Positions 1 to 12,641 of a stretch of DNA of 64,000 nucleotides are shown here, piece after piece (the first letter of the stretch is position 1; the number at the start of each line of letters is the position of its first letter). The notes beneath the pieces are model-generated. The model saw only the letters and a list, made by a program, of their open reading frames with translations. It searched no databases and had not been told where the DNA came from. Position numbers and translations under genes: made by a program. The stretch is from Branchiostoma floridae (Eukaryota > Chordata > Leptocardii > Amphioxiformes > Branchiostomatidae), in contig NC_049992.1 of NCBI RefSeq assembly GCF_000003815.2, positions 15,175,525 to 15,239,524 of the forward strand, given 5' to 3'.

Positions 1-181
1 ATATTCATACTATCTGTGGAGTATCAGCAGTGGAAGCTCCTATAGGAAAAAAAACAGAAACACATACATTAAAGAAAAGAAATGAAATGAAACTGACATT
101 TACTTTCAAAAATAACATATCAAGCGAACTCTTTAGCAGTTAGTGATCTTACAATATCAATTAAATTTCACAACCAAACAT

Positions 182-3100
182 TTACGACACAATTGTGCTA
201 CTAGATGATGAGTCACCTTCATTCTGTCTTCCGTTTGGTATTTCTGTACTACTTGGGGGCCACTCAAGATGTGGAAGACCTGTGGGCCACTGTCCTGTGG
301 GAAACATTGGTGGTGGTTCTGCAGAATTTTCACCAGCTGCTGTTTCTTCTACAATGCCACAGGTATCCTAAGAAACATGATTATTATCATTATCAATATG
401 ATATTACCAATGTTGATCACTGCAACTGACCAAATTTTCAGCTTGTCTAAATGTAATACTTATCGACTTTTAAAGGATGCAAGTTCCCCAGTACATCTTA
501 GATTAAAAAGGACTTATGATTGTTATCGTTATGATATCATATAATAGCACAGCTTTTGACAAACAGTACTTACAGTGTCTTCAGGTGCCTGGCCTTGACG
601 ATGGTAGGCTACACTGACTCCATCTGTGGAGAGAAAAAGTCTTGTACTCACGGTAGTTCAGAAAAGGGATTCAAAGTATAAATTATCATGTCTGTTGCAC
701 ATTACTTTGACCGTTAGTGGTGGTAGAGAAAAAGAACATTTACTTACCATCCCCTCTTCTTCGTTTCTCAGATTTCCTAAACCTGATGTAGCCACAGTAG
801 GCAGCAACGCCAGAGCCTCCTACTATCAGTAAGAGGCCGACCATTGCAACTGCCACTCCAAGAGAGGTTTTGTTGCCTTTCTTCTTCATGTTTCTGTTTG
901 TACTGGTTCCAGCACTCTCCCTCTCCTTTCCAATTGGACCATACTGAAGAGGATTTGTGGTACTAGGGCTCTGCTGACCGTCATGTTCATCAGGTCCTTG
1001 TGTCACAGGCTTTCCTGGAGTCTCCATTCTGATCACTGATCCTGTACAGATTACAAGGAATCAAAGAGAATGGACAGTAAATTCATTGAAATTCCTGGGA
1101 TTTAAGCAAGACTCAGTCAAGTATATTTTGCTGTTATCAAAACCCAATGCATATCCAATGCCGTCTTAACAGAACAAGTGACGGAAAATCCTTCTTTGCC
1201 CCATGGATGTTAAACGTTAGTCAGGCTACAGACTGAGATGACATTATCCACATCAGTACTGCAAGGACTTTTAGTTGAACTTCATGAAAGCCACAATGCT
1301 GTACCTAGAGTACAGGTCTATACACAAGATCTTCATGCAACAGATTAACAGGGAAAACCTAATAACCTGTCGCATTGTATTAACCAGCTCTCTCCATGGT
1401 GCTGAACATAACATTCATACCATAGTCATAGACGAACACAGTTTGTGGCCTTTCTCAGGTTTGATACTTATTACGAAACCACCTGACTTCAAGAAAGTCA
1501 CGCAAATACTGTAATTCACTTTGTCTTCTCGGTACCAAACTTTCATGGTCTGAGAAAATTTAACTTGTTCTCGGAACTAAATGTTCACTGTCGCGGCAAG
1601 TGCACATAAGAAAATCTGTGAATTATTTGTTATCTGAGTAATGATAAGTTCACGTTACAGTCGTCACCGTGAAAACCGTGAACATAACAGTACATCAGGA
1701 ATTACAGTACCCTGGACATGTAGATAATTCAGTTATGCTACCCTTGAACCTTGCCTGGTATCCAGCCGTAATATAGCTCCCGAGAGGAGAGAAGAGACTC
1801 GGGAGCTATATTACGGCTGGATACCAGGTTCTTGAACCTGGATACGATGATGTTGTAGCTGACCGAACACTACTCTGGAGCTCCGAATCTGTTGACCAAT
1901 CACGAGACTTACATACCATGGAACAATAGAACTCTTATGATGCTCATGACCAGGCTTTTAGCCAGGCATGCGTCAATGCGTCATCTGGACACACTTTTCT
2001 TAGAATAACAAGAAATTTGATGCCCCTGGACGCCCTTACACTGGTTAGAAAATCGTCTGACAGGCATGAAATTCTGATTGACCAGGGATGCTATCATCTG
2101 TGGTCACAGTCTTCTACTGTGACCTCTGGAACACTATTTTTGCCTCTTGGGATACCTAAGAATGCACATTTTTTAACTTAAAATCATCAAAAACTCTGCA
2201 CCATGGAAGGTGGATGCCCCCAGACCACCCCTACAATAGTCACTTACCGCGACTCACCAATAAGTTTGGACTCCCTATTATAAAATTCTAGCTAAAAGCC
2301 TGCTCATGACGCCATAGTCTAACAGGTGAAACCTACCTGGTGTGGGATGAGTGACACTACCAACTGTTGGTGGTACCTGGGGGGCCGTACCACTTGAGGC
2401 TATGGGGGGTGCATATTCACACACCGCATCATGTTCTGTTGTGCCAGGAATCATCTCCTTCAGTCTCTGACTTGCACAGCTAAAGATTTGTAAAAATACA
2501 TGAGAATAAATGTAGAAACTGTTGAGTCTTGTATACTACTCCATATGTCATACACAAGCAAAGCCACAAAACCATAATCCTCAACTAGTGACATTATGTA
2601 TGTAGACTATGCTACAATTATCAATAACAAGAATTCTGCTACAACCACCTGTATGAATAACGTATGCTGATAAGACACTTAGTTAAAGCTGATTTATGAA
2701 TCTTTGCACCACCTGATAACCGTCTGTGTCCAAAGAAAAGAAAGTTTGGCTCAACATTCTGCACAGTAAATCCTAACCAAAGTAAATCCTAACAAGGACA
2801 CATTCCACTTACTCTGTCCAGACTTGACATGTGTGATTTCCTCCTTGTGAGAACATGCCCATTGCACATGGGGCACAGCTTGTGTCAGACCTTCTTGTTC
2901 CTGATTTGATGATAATAATAGAAAGAGAGACCACTGTAAGTAACACAATATTCATCTCAAAAGTTCACACTTAAGGTCTTCTCTATACTGATTCAGATAC
3001 AGTAAGTTTGCTTACATCATGGTGGTTGGCAATAGGGCTGGGTATCGGTACAGCATACCGGTACAAAACCGCTTTTTTTTTTTTTTTTATTGGACCGGTC

Positions 3101-5408
3101 CAGAAAAACCGGACCGGAAAAAATTAGGTGGACCGGATGTTGGACCTATTAGAAAATTAACAGATTACTTGATCAGGCATTCACACGTTTTGGTACTTAC
3201 AGGTGGAAGAAAATAACACTCCACCAAACAGATTTCTTTGCAGTGAAATGGACCATTGTCATGAGTCATACAGAATCAGGTTCAGGTTTAGGTCCGGACC
3301 TGGACCTGATCCTCTGGACCTGAACCGGACCTGAATTTTCTGTACCGGTACCCACCCCTAGTTGGTACATATTAAAACACACCTTCCTTGAGCACCCCCT
3401 CTCCAGGCTGACACTGCTGGTGTCTGTAGCACATGTCTGCGTCCCGGCCGGGCACCTGGGGTGGTTCCAAGAAGAAGCCTTTCATACAGCGACATCTCCT
3501 GTTCTGGTTGGGCAGGCACGTCCTCCTCTCCTCCATGCCATGGTCCTCTGAGCACCGCTCACACAGAAGGCACCTGTCCAGGTAGTTGGAGAACTCTGTG
3601 TATGTTCCTGGTGGGCATGGCAGGCAGTGGGCAAGACTGTCCTCCACATCACAGTCAATGTGCCTGTAGTAACCTGAGGCAATTATATATGACATCGATT
3701 TAGTAACAGCATTTCTAGACTCCTGTTCTTAAAGTTCTTATGCAAGGCATTAAAAGCTTCACATATATCAAACATTTTTTTTGCTGCACCCTAACCGTAG
3801 CTAAAAGATAATTTAGTATCACATATATAATGAACATCAAACCTTTGTCAATGTAAGATAAGCATTAAAATATATCCTGATTTGCTTCCAGACAATTCTT
3901 GTGGAAAGTCTATTCCATCAAAATGATCAATAAATGCAGAATCTGAATATGAAATAGGACTCCAAGACAAGATCTACTGCCTTGATAAAGAGACAGAGTG
4001 CCACGTCTCGAAAGCTTGACCCACTGTAGTTGTGTGTTTTTGTCTAAAATTTTGTCATGATTAAGAAAAGGAAATATATTATCAAATATAATCATCATCA
4101 TCATCATCATACAATCTGAGAAAAATGACTCCATGAAGGTGCATTTTACTACCTCTTGGACACTTTGCACAGCAGCGGTTGTCAACTGGGAAATGTTGGC
4201 TATCACATTCCACTGATGAAGCTAATCCCTGAAATGTCAAATGAAGTGCACCTGATAAGAATCTGAACATTATTGTCCTATGAATGGCAATAAACATTTA
4301 ACATTATACTTCATTCTTACCACAATTGTTGACTTGAAAAAAGTCAACAGGTAACAAGTAACAATGTATTAAGCATCAGAAACATTAAATTTATCATTCA
4401 GAATAAGATAAATACCGTTCATATCCTGGCATGCATAGGTGTAAAGAGAAAACAGAAAGTTAGTTGGGGGGATCTTACAACATTGTGAGTAGGTAAGCAG
4501 GGTTCTAGCTAGAATCTAATATTCTGATGTAATGGTGTACTGTATACACTGGTAAGGTAGTGAAGTGACCAATCGTGGGGGAAGGGTGTAGAGGGCCCCC
4601 TGTTAGCCTCAAATTCAACAGCAAGGTAATTTTGAAAATGTAGGGAAAAAGGTTGGCAATAATATCAGACACCCATGACACCCCACTTAATTCTAATAAT
4701 TTTTTTTTATAATCACAAGTAATTTGAAAGATTTTTTGCCTTAATTGGTCATATCAACATTTTTCACAGTTGATCACAAATAAATACTTGTCAACTGTGC
4801 ATAGTTGAAAATTACCATGGTGGTGGCAAATTATACTTTATAGTGTGGTAGACCATTACGCTAAAATGTACTAACTAGAACTCTGACCGTCAGTTAATAT
4901 TTCACGTGCTTATAGACAGTCTAGTATTATGTTACAATACATGTAGATTAAAGAGATGATTATTTCTCAATCTAGTGACACTGATCAAAACAGCAGAACT
5001 GGCCTGAATAGCTTTGATTTACTTTCTGTCTGAACATGTATTAAACATGTTTGTACATGCAGTACATTCTCCAGTAGAACAGCAGATGGTGTTTCCCATG
5101 GCCGTATACTGTAATGTTTACACTTCAAATGAACAGATTGGAGCAGTCAGACCATGGTTCAAGGTGACTACAGGTAGCCAAACAAACATGTACGCAATGT
5201 ACATAGAAATTCCATCACATCAAATCACATAGAACGGCAGCACTGTAATTTCAGTTCCACTGGTTGATCAAGTGCATCATGAAACATGTCATAACAAGTT
5301 TTCATGTCAGTGTACTACAGACTACACACACGTACAGGTATAACGTTTACTTACCTGGTGGCTGACCAAAATCATCAAGGTGAAAATTGGCCATCTCGAC
5401 AGCTCCAT
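182..5408 (-). CDS. TNF receptor superfamily member, type I membrane protein, no death domain (8 coding exons)
   Basis: Exons on the minus strand: 5408-5355, 4228-4153, 3673-3383, 2900-2813, 2479-2337, 1041-748, 623-574, 367-182. All have AG/GT borders and matching phases, and total 1182 nt, giving 393 aa and a stop. Exon 1 encodes a signal peptide (MELSRWPIFTLMILVSHQ). Exons 2-5 encode cysteine-rich TNFR repeats from about residue 24 to 215, with motifs such as NRCCAKCPRG, HCLPCPPGTYTEF, SCAPCAMGMF and PGTTEHDAVCEY; by eye about four repeats, as in CD40 or TNFRSF1B. A Thr/Pro/Ser-rich stalk follows, then a membrane span at about residues 277-302 (GVAVAMVGLLLIVGGSGVAA), then a basic stop-transfer (RFRKSEKRRR). 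The tail is about 90 residues, Pro/Ser-rich, ending in SSSSSTIVS. It has no death domain and no exact TRAF-binding motif that I can see. The family binds TNF ligands at the cell surface. The superfamily call is firm; orthology to any one vertebrate member is not established. Confidence 0.9.
1507..1692. mobile_element. MITE, TACTGTAATTCAC family, copy 1
   Basis: A 186-bp element bounded by TACTGTAATTCAC and the inverted end GTGAACATAACAGTA. A second copy at 62722-62906 is nearly identical along its whole length, including the internal GAACTAAATGTTCACTG. It has no coding capacity. It lies in the TNFR intron between exons 5 and 6. Confidence 0.8.
1754..1828. repeat. Perfect 31-bp inverted repeat with 13-nt loop
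   Basis: Arms 1754-1784 and 1798-1828 are exact reverse complements over 31 bases (CCTGGTATCCAGCCGTAATA and onward), separated by the purine loop AGGAGAGAAGAGA. It lies inside a TNFR intron. It could be a recent fold-back element or a precursor hairpin; sequence alone does not decide. Confidence 0.85.
3033..3360. mobile_element. hAT-like non-autonomous element, GGGTACCGGTAC family
   Basis: A 328-bp element with terminal inverted repeats TAGGGCTGGGTATCGGTAC and GTACCGGTACCCACCCCTA. The flanks GTTGGCAA (3025-3032) and GTTGGTAC (3361-3368) agree at 6 of 8 bases, as expected of a decayed 8-bp hAT target duplication. A related element is at 32281-32729 and partial relatives start near 47975 and end near 56950. 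It sits in a TNFR intron, 22 bases downstream of the exon 3 donor. Confidence 0.75.
4498..4885. mobile_element. Non-autonomous DNA element, CAGGGTTCTAGC family
   Basis: Begins CAGGGTTCTAGCTAGAA and ends CTAACTAGAACTCTG, giving imperfect inverted ends that match the larger element at 62605-63119. No target duplication is clear. It lies in the first TNFR intron. Confidence 0.5.
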
Positions 5409-5880
5409 GCCATCCAAGAAAGGCACAAAATTTAAATGGCTGGCTGAATTTTCAGTGCGTCACTCAAGCCAGCAAGGAGAGCTGAAAGTTGGGGGTTACC
5501 ACCGGAAGTCATGTGAGTCACACATGACTTAGGGGGTTACCTGAGAACCTTGCCTTTTGTCATGTTAACTATGTGCTGGAACTTGGCCAAGTTTTTGATC
5601 ACTGTAATGTGGCCAGGTTAAAGGTAAATTGTTATATGAGGGCATTAAGGCTGGTAAATAAATGCAAGGAGATTAAAAAAGACCTCCCTGATAAATATTT
5701 ATTTTAGATTCAACAAAGTCTTCTTCATTACACAACCTTCTTTTAATTATTCCGTAAATGTTTCTAGGTAATAATTTGTTGAATTGAGACCTGAAAATGA
5801 AACGTCCGTTATACCACTGTGGCGACAATGAATGGAGGGCGTGTTTACTTACTTTTATATTAATATCTTAAGTGTCATCC

Positions 5881-5947
5881 AGGGACACTAGATATTGATA
5901 TGATATGATATTATTAGGGACACTAGACATTGATATGATATGATAAT
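5881..5947. repeat. Short direct tandem duplication
   Basis: AGGGACACTAGATATTGATA is followed about 38 bases later by AGGGACACTAGACATTGATA, each with a TGATATGATA tail. It is non-coding and lies between the TNFR start codon and the candidate upstream exon. Confidence 0.6.
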
Positions 5948-6260
5948 ATTCATTAAATAAATAAATACGTCATGATGTTGTCAGCCATTAATTCGCCACC
6001 GATAGTTTGTGATCACCTTATTCAGGTTATTGCACAGCGTTATTCACTAACGTTAGTACAAAAGAGTTCATCTAGTATCCTATTGCTATTGTAACATTTA
6101 CCAAAGAAGATTAGCCCTTGCGTGTCAACAGCGCCACTCGGCGGAATATATAGTAATGACATGATTGAAAGATTCTCGTTGCTGTCGTAACTACGTGACA
6201 AAGGCGCCGACTAACGGAACAGATATGAAGTGCAATAGAAATTGGTTGTGTTGATCCTTA

Positions 6261-6542
6261 CCTGGCAGCTGGTGTCCAATCTATCAGGCCGGATTTTTCG
6301 GCGCTGTAAAGTGAACGTGAAAGCTCTCCGCCGCCCGGACCATCTATGGTAGGTTTGTGCTGTAGTAAACTCTGTAGTGGGTTTCTGCAGGGCTTGATAA
6401 CTCCAAAATTCGCAATACTAGTGCTACCAAGACAAGCATAGTTAACCGGCTGCCCGAAGAGCTCGGAGACGACAACTGCACTACACAGTGTTCCTCCGCA
6501 AACTCGCGGTGCTGACAATAGTGCGAAAAAGATCTTGGACAC
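6261..6542 (-). other. Possible 5' (untranslated) exon of the TNFR gene
   Basis: A 95-codon open stretch on the minus strand runs directly into a good splice donor (CCAG|GTAAGGAT, exon end about 6261) and lies about 0.85 kb upstream of the TNFR start codon. Candidate acceptors (TTTCAG, ATTCAG) lie between 5420 and 5480, just upstream of that ATG. The translated stretch resembles no family I recognise, so a 5' untranslated exon is more likely than coding. Transcript data would decide. Confidence 0.25.
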
Positions 6543-8142
6543 TTAGACAGAAAAGTATCATAAATAGCTGAAGAAAATGCAGGCTTTCATGTCATATGAA
6601 TTTGGATGTGAAGTATTCCCTGTTGTCCGACGGTCGTGGAAATTTCTAGGGAGTATTGCGGCTGCCTGTTGAGGTGATTTGACCGAATCTTTGTATACCT
6701 CCGCCATTTAAAAAAGGCGGGAAACGCAAGTAAAACCATGAATTTTCAAGCTCAACACACTACTAATTGGGAAAAAGCCTTATACTTTCAGATAACACCA
6801 ATCAACTTTTCCCGTTGTGACTTGAGGATAGTTTTACCCTCCGCTTGGGGGCACTGTCAAATGCACACGCCATCTTACGAACACTGCATTCTGAATTTCT
6901 TCCGCTGGGCGTCGCTAATAGACCGTTGCATGAACGTAACCCAATCCTACAATATTGGGTTAATTGCATTGTCATAATTTTCCATCATTTTGAGGTTTAC
7001 ATACAAGCACGACTTAAGAAAAATACTCTCTGATGCGATATATAACATTCCTAACTTTTATTCCTGTCCAACAAAGAAAGCAAGACGAATTCGAATGACC
7101 AAAAGAAGACTAAGTCAGGCAACGATTCAAACGATACTCAGACACGTTAATAACGTTACAGTCACAAAACGATGACAATGTAACGTTGCAAGAAACAAAG
7201 ATGAGCTAATACAGTCATAAAACAATGACTGGGCGCGTGTTTCAATAACATACTTGTCACGAGCGTCTCCTAGCGAAACTAATCCGACACGCAGGGCGAT
7301 GTCCCTTGCTTCAGCTTTCCGAGCCCACTGGGCTGCTTCAAAGCTTCAACTTTGTAAATGAAATAACAATGTCGCACTATTTATCATACGCACATCTGGA
7401 TTATATTTTTGGACAAGAACACTTAACGATGGAATTGACGGATCGTCAATTTGGCATGTAGATACCCTAAGTAATGACTTACATAACAAGATACTAATTA
7501 TACAAATCAACACCCAATATTTTTTTTCTAGTTTGCTCTGGCGATTGAAGCAAATAATGTGATGCCGTAAGGTATTTTCGAACCTTCCTAATCAATATAT
7601 AAAAAAATATTGATTAATTATTTGATACATCTAAAATAATGAAGAGGTATAACAGTAACGTGGACTTTTACAGGAGTTTTCACACTCTATCCTCAGTGGA
7701 ATTGAAACGGTCTTTTATGCAAGTTATTTGTTACTATCTGATGAATACGAATTATTCGTAGACATCCTTTAGACTTAAGAGACTTTTGAGTTGCTCTCTG
7801 GGTGATAAAAATTATCATAGTGTAAAATGTACAACCTCACTATGAAGAGAATTGGTCCAGCACTTATCTAGATTAAGTAGTTCTCACACAAATGGCCACC
7901 ATCCACTGCTTTCTGCTTCAAACTGTTGAAACCTGTTGAAGAAGTTTCCAATTAGCTGGCACGTATATTCGCCCACAGAAACAAAGTGGAGCTTAAAAGT
8001 GCCGTATAGTGGAGAGAAGAATACCTTTCAGCGTCATCCCATTGTAAGTGTGGTCACTCTTAACCTATAAACATGCCACGTATACTAGTATTACATGCAA
8101 AGACAGGAGTGTGCTGCAACTTTCGAGAGAGTTGTCATTAAA

Positions 8143-8591
8143 GGTCCCTTCACACGAGAGAAAGAATGAGCCGGAATGCCGTCAGAATGAAAACTCTTTT
8201 CCATTCTTGGGAGTTCGTTGTGTATTCTAGATATTTACAGATGCCCGTTCTTTTGGCTGGCCGAAAGTTTTTGACATGCTAAAAACTTTCGAGGTGCATT
8301 TGAAGTGGAGAGATATCGAACGGCATTCAAAGTGTATTCTAAGTGTATTTTAAGTATTCTAACTGCAGTATGACCACATTCTACGGCTTTCCAACAGTAT
8401 TCGAAACATTTTTATCTAATTCGATGGAGAACCAAAACGGCAAGTCACTTCGAATCCTGCCAGAATGTGGCCGAAAGAATATCTGGAATGCAGTGAGAAT
8501 TTCTAGAATATACACTACGAATTCCCAGGAATATAAAAGAATTTTCATTCTGACGACATTTTGGCTCATTCCTTCTCGTATGAAGGGAATA
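8143..8591. mobile_element. MITE with about 95-bp terminal inverted repeats
   Basis: The left arm begins GGTCCCTTCACACGAGAGAA and the right arm is its imperfect inverse, ending TTCTCGTATGAAGGGAAT. The arms share GAATGAGCC and GTCAGAATGAAAA and continue to about the GTGTAT region. There is no transposase frame. A related end may lie near 8700 (CAGTGTGAAGG). Confidence 0.7.
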
Positions 8592-9256
8592 TAACGTTAT
8601 AAGGTCCATTTGGAATTCCTACCCGAATGGCCCCGAATGTGGCATGAATTTTGCAAATACTCCATTCAGGTTGGTTCTGCTTGATTCCTGCTGATTCGGT
8701 TTCAGTGTGAAGGCCGTATAATATAGGACCATTTCAATTTGTGAATATGTTTATTCCTTACAATGGATACATTATGTGCGATTCTGCTAAGAGCGTAAAT
8801 TGCACCTCTCCAACCATCGCCAATTACTATGTGTTTCAACCACTTAGTTTTCTGATTGCTACTCAGGGATTGAGTGCTCACGCGGCACGAGGCATGCACG
8901 AAAAATCAAGCTTACTGGGTACCGACTGATCCAGTATTTTCCAGCTGACTTCGTGCCACAGATGTCGACGTGTATACCCACGCGTCTTGCACTTACATAA
9001 GTTTTTTGTCTTTATGCTTACATAAGCTAGTAATTATATAATCATATTTGACCCATATAGAGAGTCGGATGTATTTAACACCCGGCCACATGAGTGACGC
9101 TCAAGCAACCACCCTGTAACTGATATCTCGATGAGCAGAAAGCCGAAATACAGGTAAGCTTTTTTATGATATTTTTTGTAGCTTAGAACAACCATGACCT
9201 ACCGATACCTTGGTTGAGTATCTTAATCTATAAGCCGGTACAATGGCCCTTCGACG

Positions 9257-9700
9257 TAACGCGGCAGCTTCTGTATGTGTATCTTACATAGCAAGTATAA
9301 CTACATTTAGAAGTAACACACCAGCTTCTGTGTCTGTATCTATATAGCCAGTATAACTACCATTCGGCGTTACACACCAGCTTCTGTATCTGTATCTATA
9401 TAACCAGTATTTAACTACATTTCGGAGTAACACACCAGCCTCTATACTTGTATCTATATAGCCAGTATAACTAGCCTTAGACGTAACACACCAGCTTCTG
9501 TATCTGTATCTATATAACCAGTATTTAACTACATTTCGGAGTAACACACCAGCCTCTATACTTGTATCTATATAGCCAGTATAACTAGCCTCAGACGTAA
9601 CACACAAGCTTCTGTACCTGTATCTATGTAACCAGTAACTCATTTAGGAGTAACACACCAGCTTCTGTATCTGTATAACCAGTATAACTACACTTTGGCG
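9257..9700. repeat. Minisatellite, 50-60-bp unit, about 8 copies
   Basis: Units begin GTAACACACCAGCTTCTGTA and contain TGTATCTATATAACCAGTAT. Unit length varies from about 50 to 60 bp. Two unit types alternate in the middle, so a dimer of about 114 bp is itself repeated. A 119-codon minus-strand frame crosses it, but this is a repeat effect and shows no protein family. Confidence 0.85.
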
Positions 9701-12404
9701 GCAGCAGCTGGTGATCTTACACTGAACGACCTGTCCCACCTAACCTTTGCACATCTCACTGAAGGCGCTCTTTAAAACCAATCTAATGGTAATGCACCTA
9801 CAGTACTTGATAGTAATGAGTTACTCTCTAAGATAGCTCTGGAAAAAGGAATTTTTGAACACCTCCATTCTGGGCTCAACTCTGGTGCCTGAAGTCATTT
9901 GGCTTAGTGTGGGCATAGTCTTCTGCTTACTCTTTTGACTTCGAGTGGCATGAATTGTATAGATCTGGTCTTATTTTTGCCGACTTTGTCGTAGTTGTTC
10001 GTACAGAATCTGACAGCTCGGATCTGTACCCCTTTCAGTTCATCCTTGGTCTTTCTGACAAGTATAGAGGTATCAAGTATACACTATAGGTTGTACATAC
10101 AAGTAGGCTGATATTTGCAGTCGTTATTACCACATGGGGAGGTTCTCTTTGGCTGGGAAGCCGTAAGAAGTGACAAGCGTGGGAGGGAGTCTTAACCTTT
10201 TGTTGTTGACTGAAGACTTACTCTCTGATTCTGTCCCTTTCTTTCTCAGTGGCTTTCAGACGCACGTCGTGAGAAAGACATTCAGTGAACATCCGTGCTG
10301 GTAGTGGTGAACCTTTTCTGAGCATCTGGGGAAGAAGAGGCTGGACTACCCTTACTACCCAGGCCTTCGCCAATATCCACCCCAGACACCTACAAACAAG
10401 GGCGCTGTCTATTACGTAAACCAACAAGATGTCAACGTTGTACAGGTAGGTTCAACTGTATTTTTTTTGTTTCTCCTGTCGATTGGACAGATGAGGAGGC
10501 AGACAGGCTATTTGTCTGACCTGCACATGACTTTTTATGGTGAAGGAGGGGTGTGCAATTCCTTCTCCATCCTCTCGTCTACTGGAGCACTAAGTCTAGA
10601 GATCTCACAGGGGCAACTCGGTTCAACTGTATAGATGTGTATAAAAGGGTCGTTTTACAACTACACAACAACCTGTTGATTTACTGCGATGTGCTGTCAT
10701 CGGATAGTTCGTAGCCAGCTCAGGAACGACCAACCTGGGCTATGGCCAAAGTGAAGGGGTCTAGAAATAGATTAAGATGAATCGGTCATTTACACTGCAC
10801 TGAAGCATAAATATCAAAGTGCTTATTATAATTGTGATCATGGAATACAATATTGTCTTATCATCTCCGACAAAAACAGTATCATCCAATGAACATTCAA
10901 ATAGAATTGAATTTCTATAATTGAATAAAAACGGAGATTTGAGAGGCATCCATCACTCTTCTTCAGCGCCACTAGGACGAAGTGTCAGAAACAATCCAAT
11001 ACAAGTACGCCTAACTATAAAAATCGTTCGGTTGGATAAACTGTCAAATGTACATAAACCTGAGAAACACCTTTCTGATGTTATCGAATATTTAACCAGG
11101 AAAAAATCTCACTTCCAACTGTTGATTCTGCCACCAGGATATACACCATTATTGCAGACCTCTAGATTGTTGGTTATACTCCTAGATTGCTGTGTGCCAT
11201 CATCCAACTATTTTTAACGGGTCCCGCTGCGTACGTGTCGGTTGACATTTTGAGCTGTTGCTACAAAAGACAAATGTAAACAGACGCGTCAGCTTACCAA
11301 CTGTTCCAATCCCCAACATTAATTGGATCCAACCATTTGTGAGTTGCGTGTGTACCCACTTAACGGCAACAATTCACAAGAGGAAGGTACCGCTTAACTC
11401 CACCGCTCCTGCCGCATGATTATATTTCCTACCTTTCATCTCTGCGGTAGAGGGGGAAATTTGTGTACCTAAGTATCTTAGCATAGGGAATGCTTTTAAT
11501 TCGCACCAGCTGTTCATGTGTGGTGTTTAAAGACTGTTTACAACTACAGGCACCTTTGATTCTCTCATCAACGTCTTTTTACGTCCGACCCACGATCTGT
11601 TCATCGCCGATGTCACGACAGTGGCAAACAATGACAGCTTGTCCATTACAGTGGTGCATGTTGTCTTCCCTGTATCACACTAGACAGTCTAGCTACCTGA
11701 CCGTTAATTATAACCGTTGGAGAACTCAACCAATCCTGTCTCCATTAACCAGAACTTACCGAGATTTAATTTGTATAGTTCGTTTTACTCACTCACCCAC
11801 GCCACAGATGTTGTACATTCCATCGTGTATCAGCTATGGTGACCTGATTTTCATCTGCTGGAGGTCACTTCACCGGTCATGCGTGTTGCCAGGCTGGATA
11901 TAATAACCTTTTCTTTTTCTTTTGCGGCCTGTTTGATAACGAATTGCCATGACCCGTATACACGTGCCAGTCATATCGTCATTAGTGTAATTCGGCCAGT
12001 AGGTCACAACAGTTCTGTTGACGTGAGAATGGACGTGAAGGTTCTGATAATTTTTCAAAAGTCTGGAAAGTGTGGTCATTTGACTGAAACAAATTATTAG
12101 AGGTTCCCAAGGGACATGGTGCCATGCCTTGCGTTATGAATATGCTAATAGTCCTTATGTAAGGTGAATTGTTATGAGATATGATTTCCAAGAAGCTTGA
12201 TAGGCTTACAGCCAAGTGCTTTCTCAGTCTTCAGGCTGTTTTGAAGCCAATTCTAAGGCAACTAATACTGAGACCATACTAAGGGCATTTTTACTAACCA
12301 CTTAGATGAATGTAATGTTGAAAATAAACCCTTCTCTTAGCTTGAAGGCTCATTTTTGTTTGTACGAGTTAAATCTAAATTTTCAACACAAAAAATTGGA
12401 CGTA

Positions 12405-12641
12405 CCCAACTTTTCGACTAAACAGTTCCAGTCTATGTCAAGGAATGAATAGGAGGGATAAAAGAAGCATCAGAGCTTTACAACTATCCCTGACCGGAGA
12501 CAGTGGGCGCCATAGACTTTCTGCAACTTATGAGCCACTGCTCACCGAGTCACGTGTCCTATCTGCATAACGTGACGTCACAGCATCAGCGGATTGTTCA
12601 TTCCTTGACAAGAACTGGAGCTGTTCAGTCGAAAATTTGGG
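12405..12641. mobile_element. Inverted-repeat element with about 45-bp arms
   Basis: The left arm CCCAACTTTTCGACTAAACA runs through GTCAAGGAATGAA; the right arm is its inverse (TTCATTCCTTGAC through TTTTCG to TTTGGG). It is 237 bp with no reading frame of note. It fits a MITE of unknown superfamily. Confidence 0.7.

Noticed and set aside
9257-9700. CRISPR-like array
   Set aside because: Repeats are directly tandem with no unique spacers, and the genome is eukaryotic.
11490-11903. 137-codon plus-strand frame, and an alternative-frame exon-like stretch near 11550-11690
   Set aside because: An acceptor-like site exists, but no upstream exon or family match was found, and composition is unremarkable.
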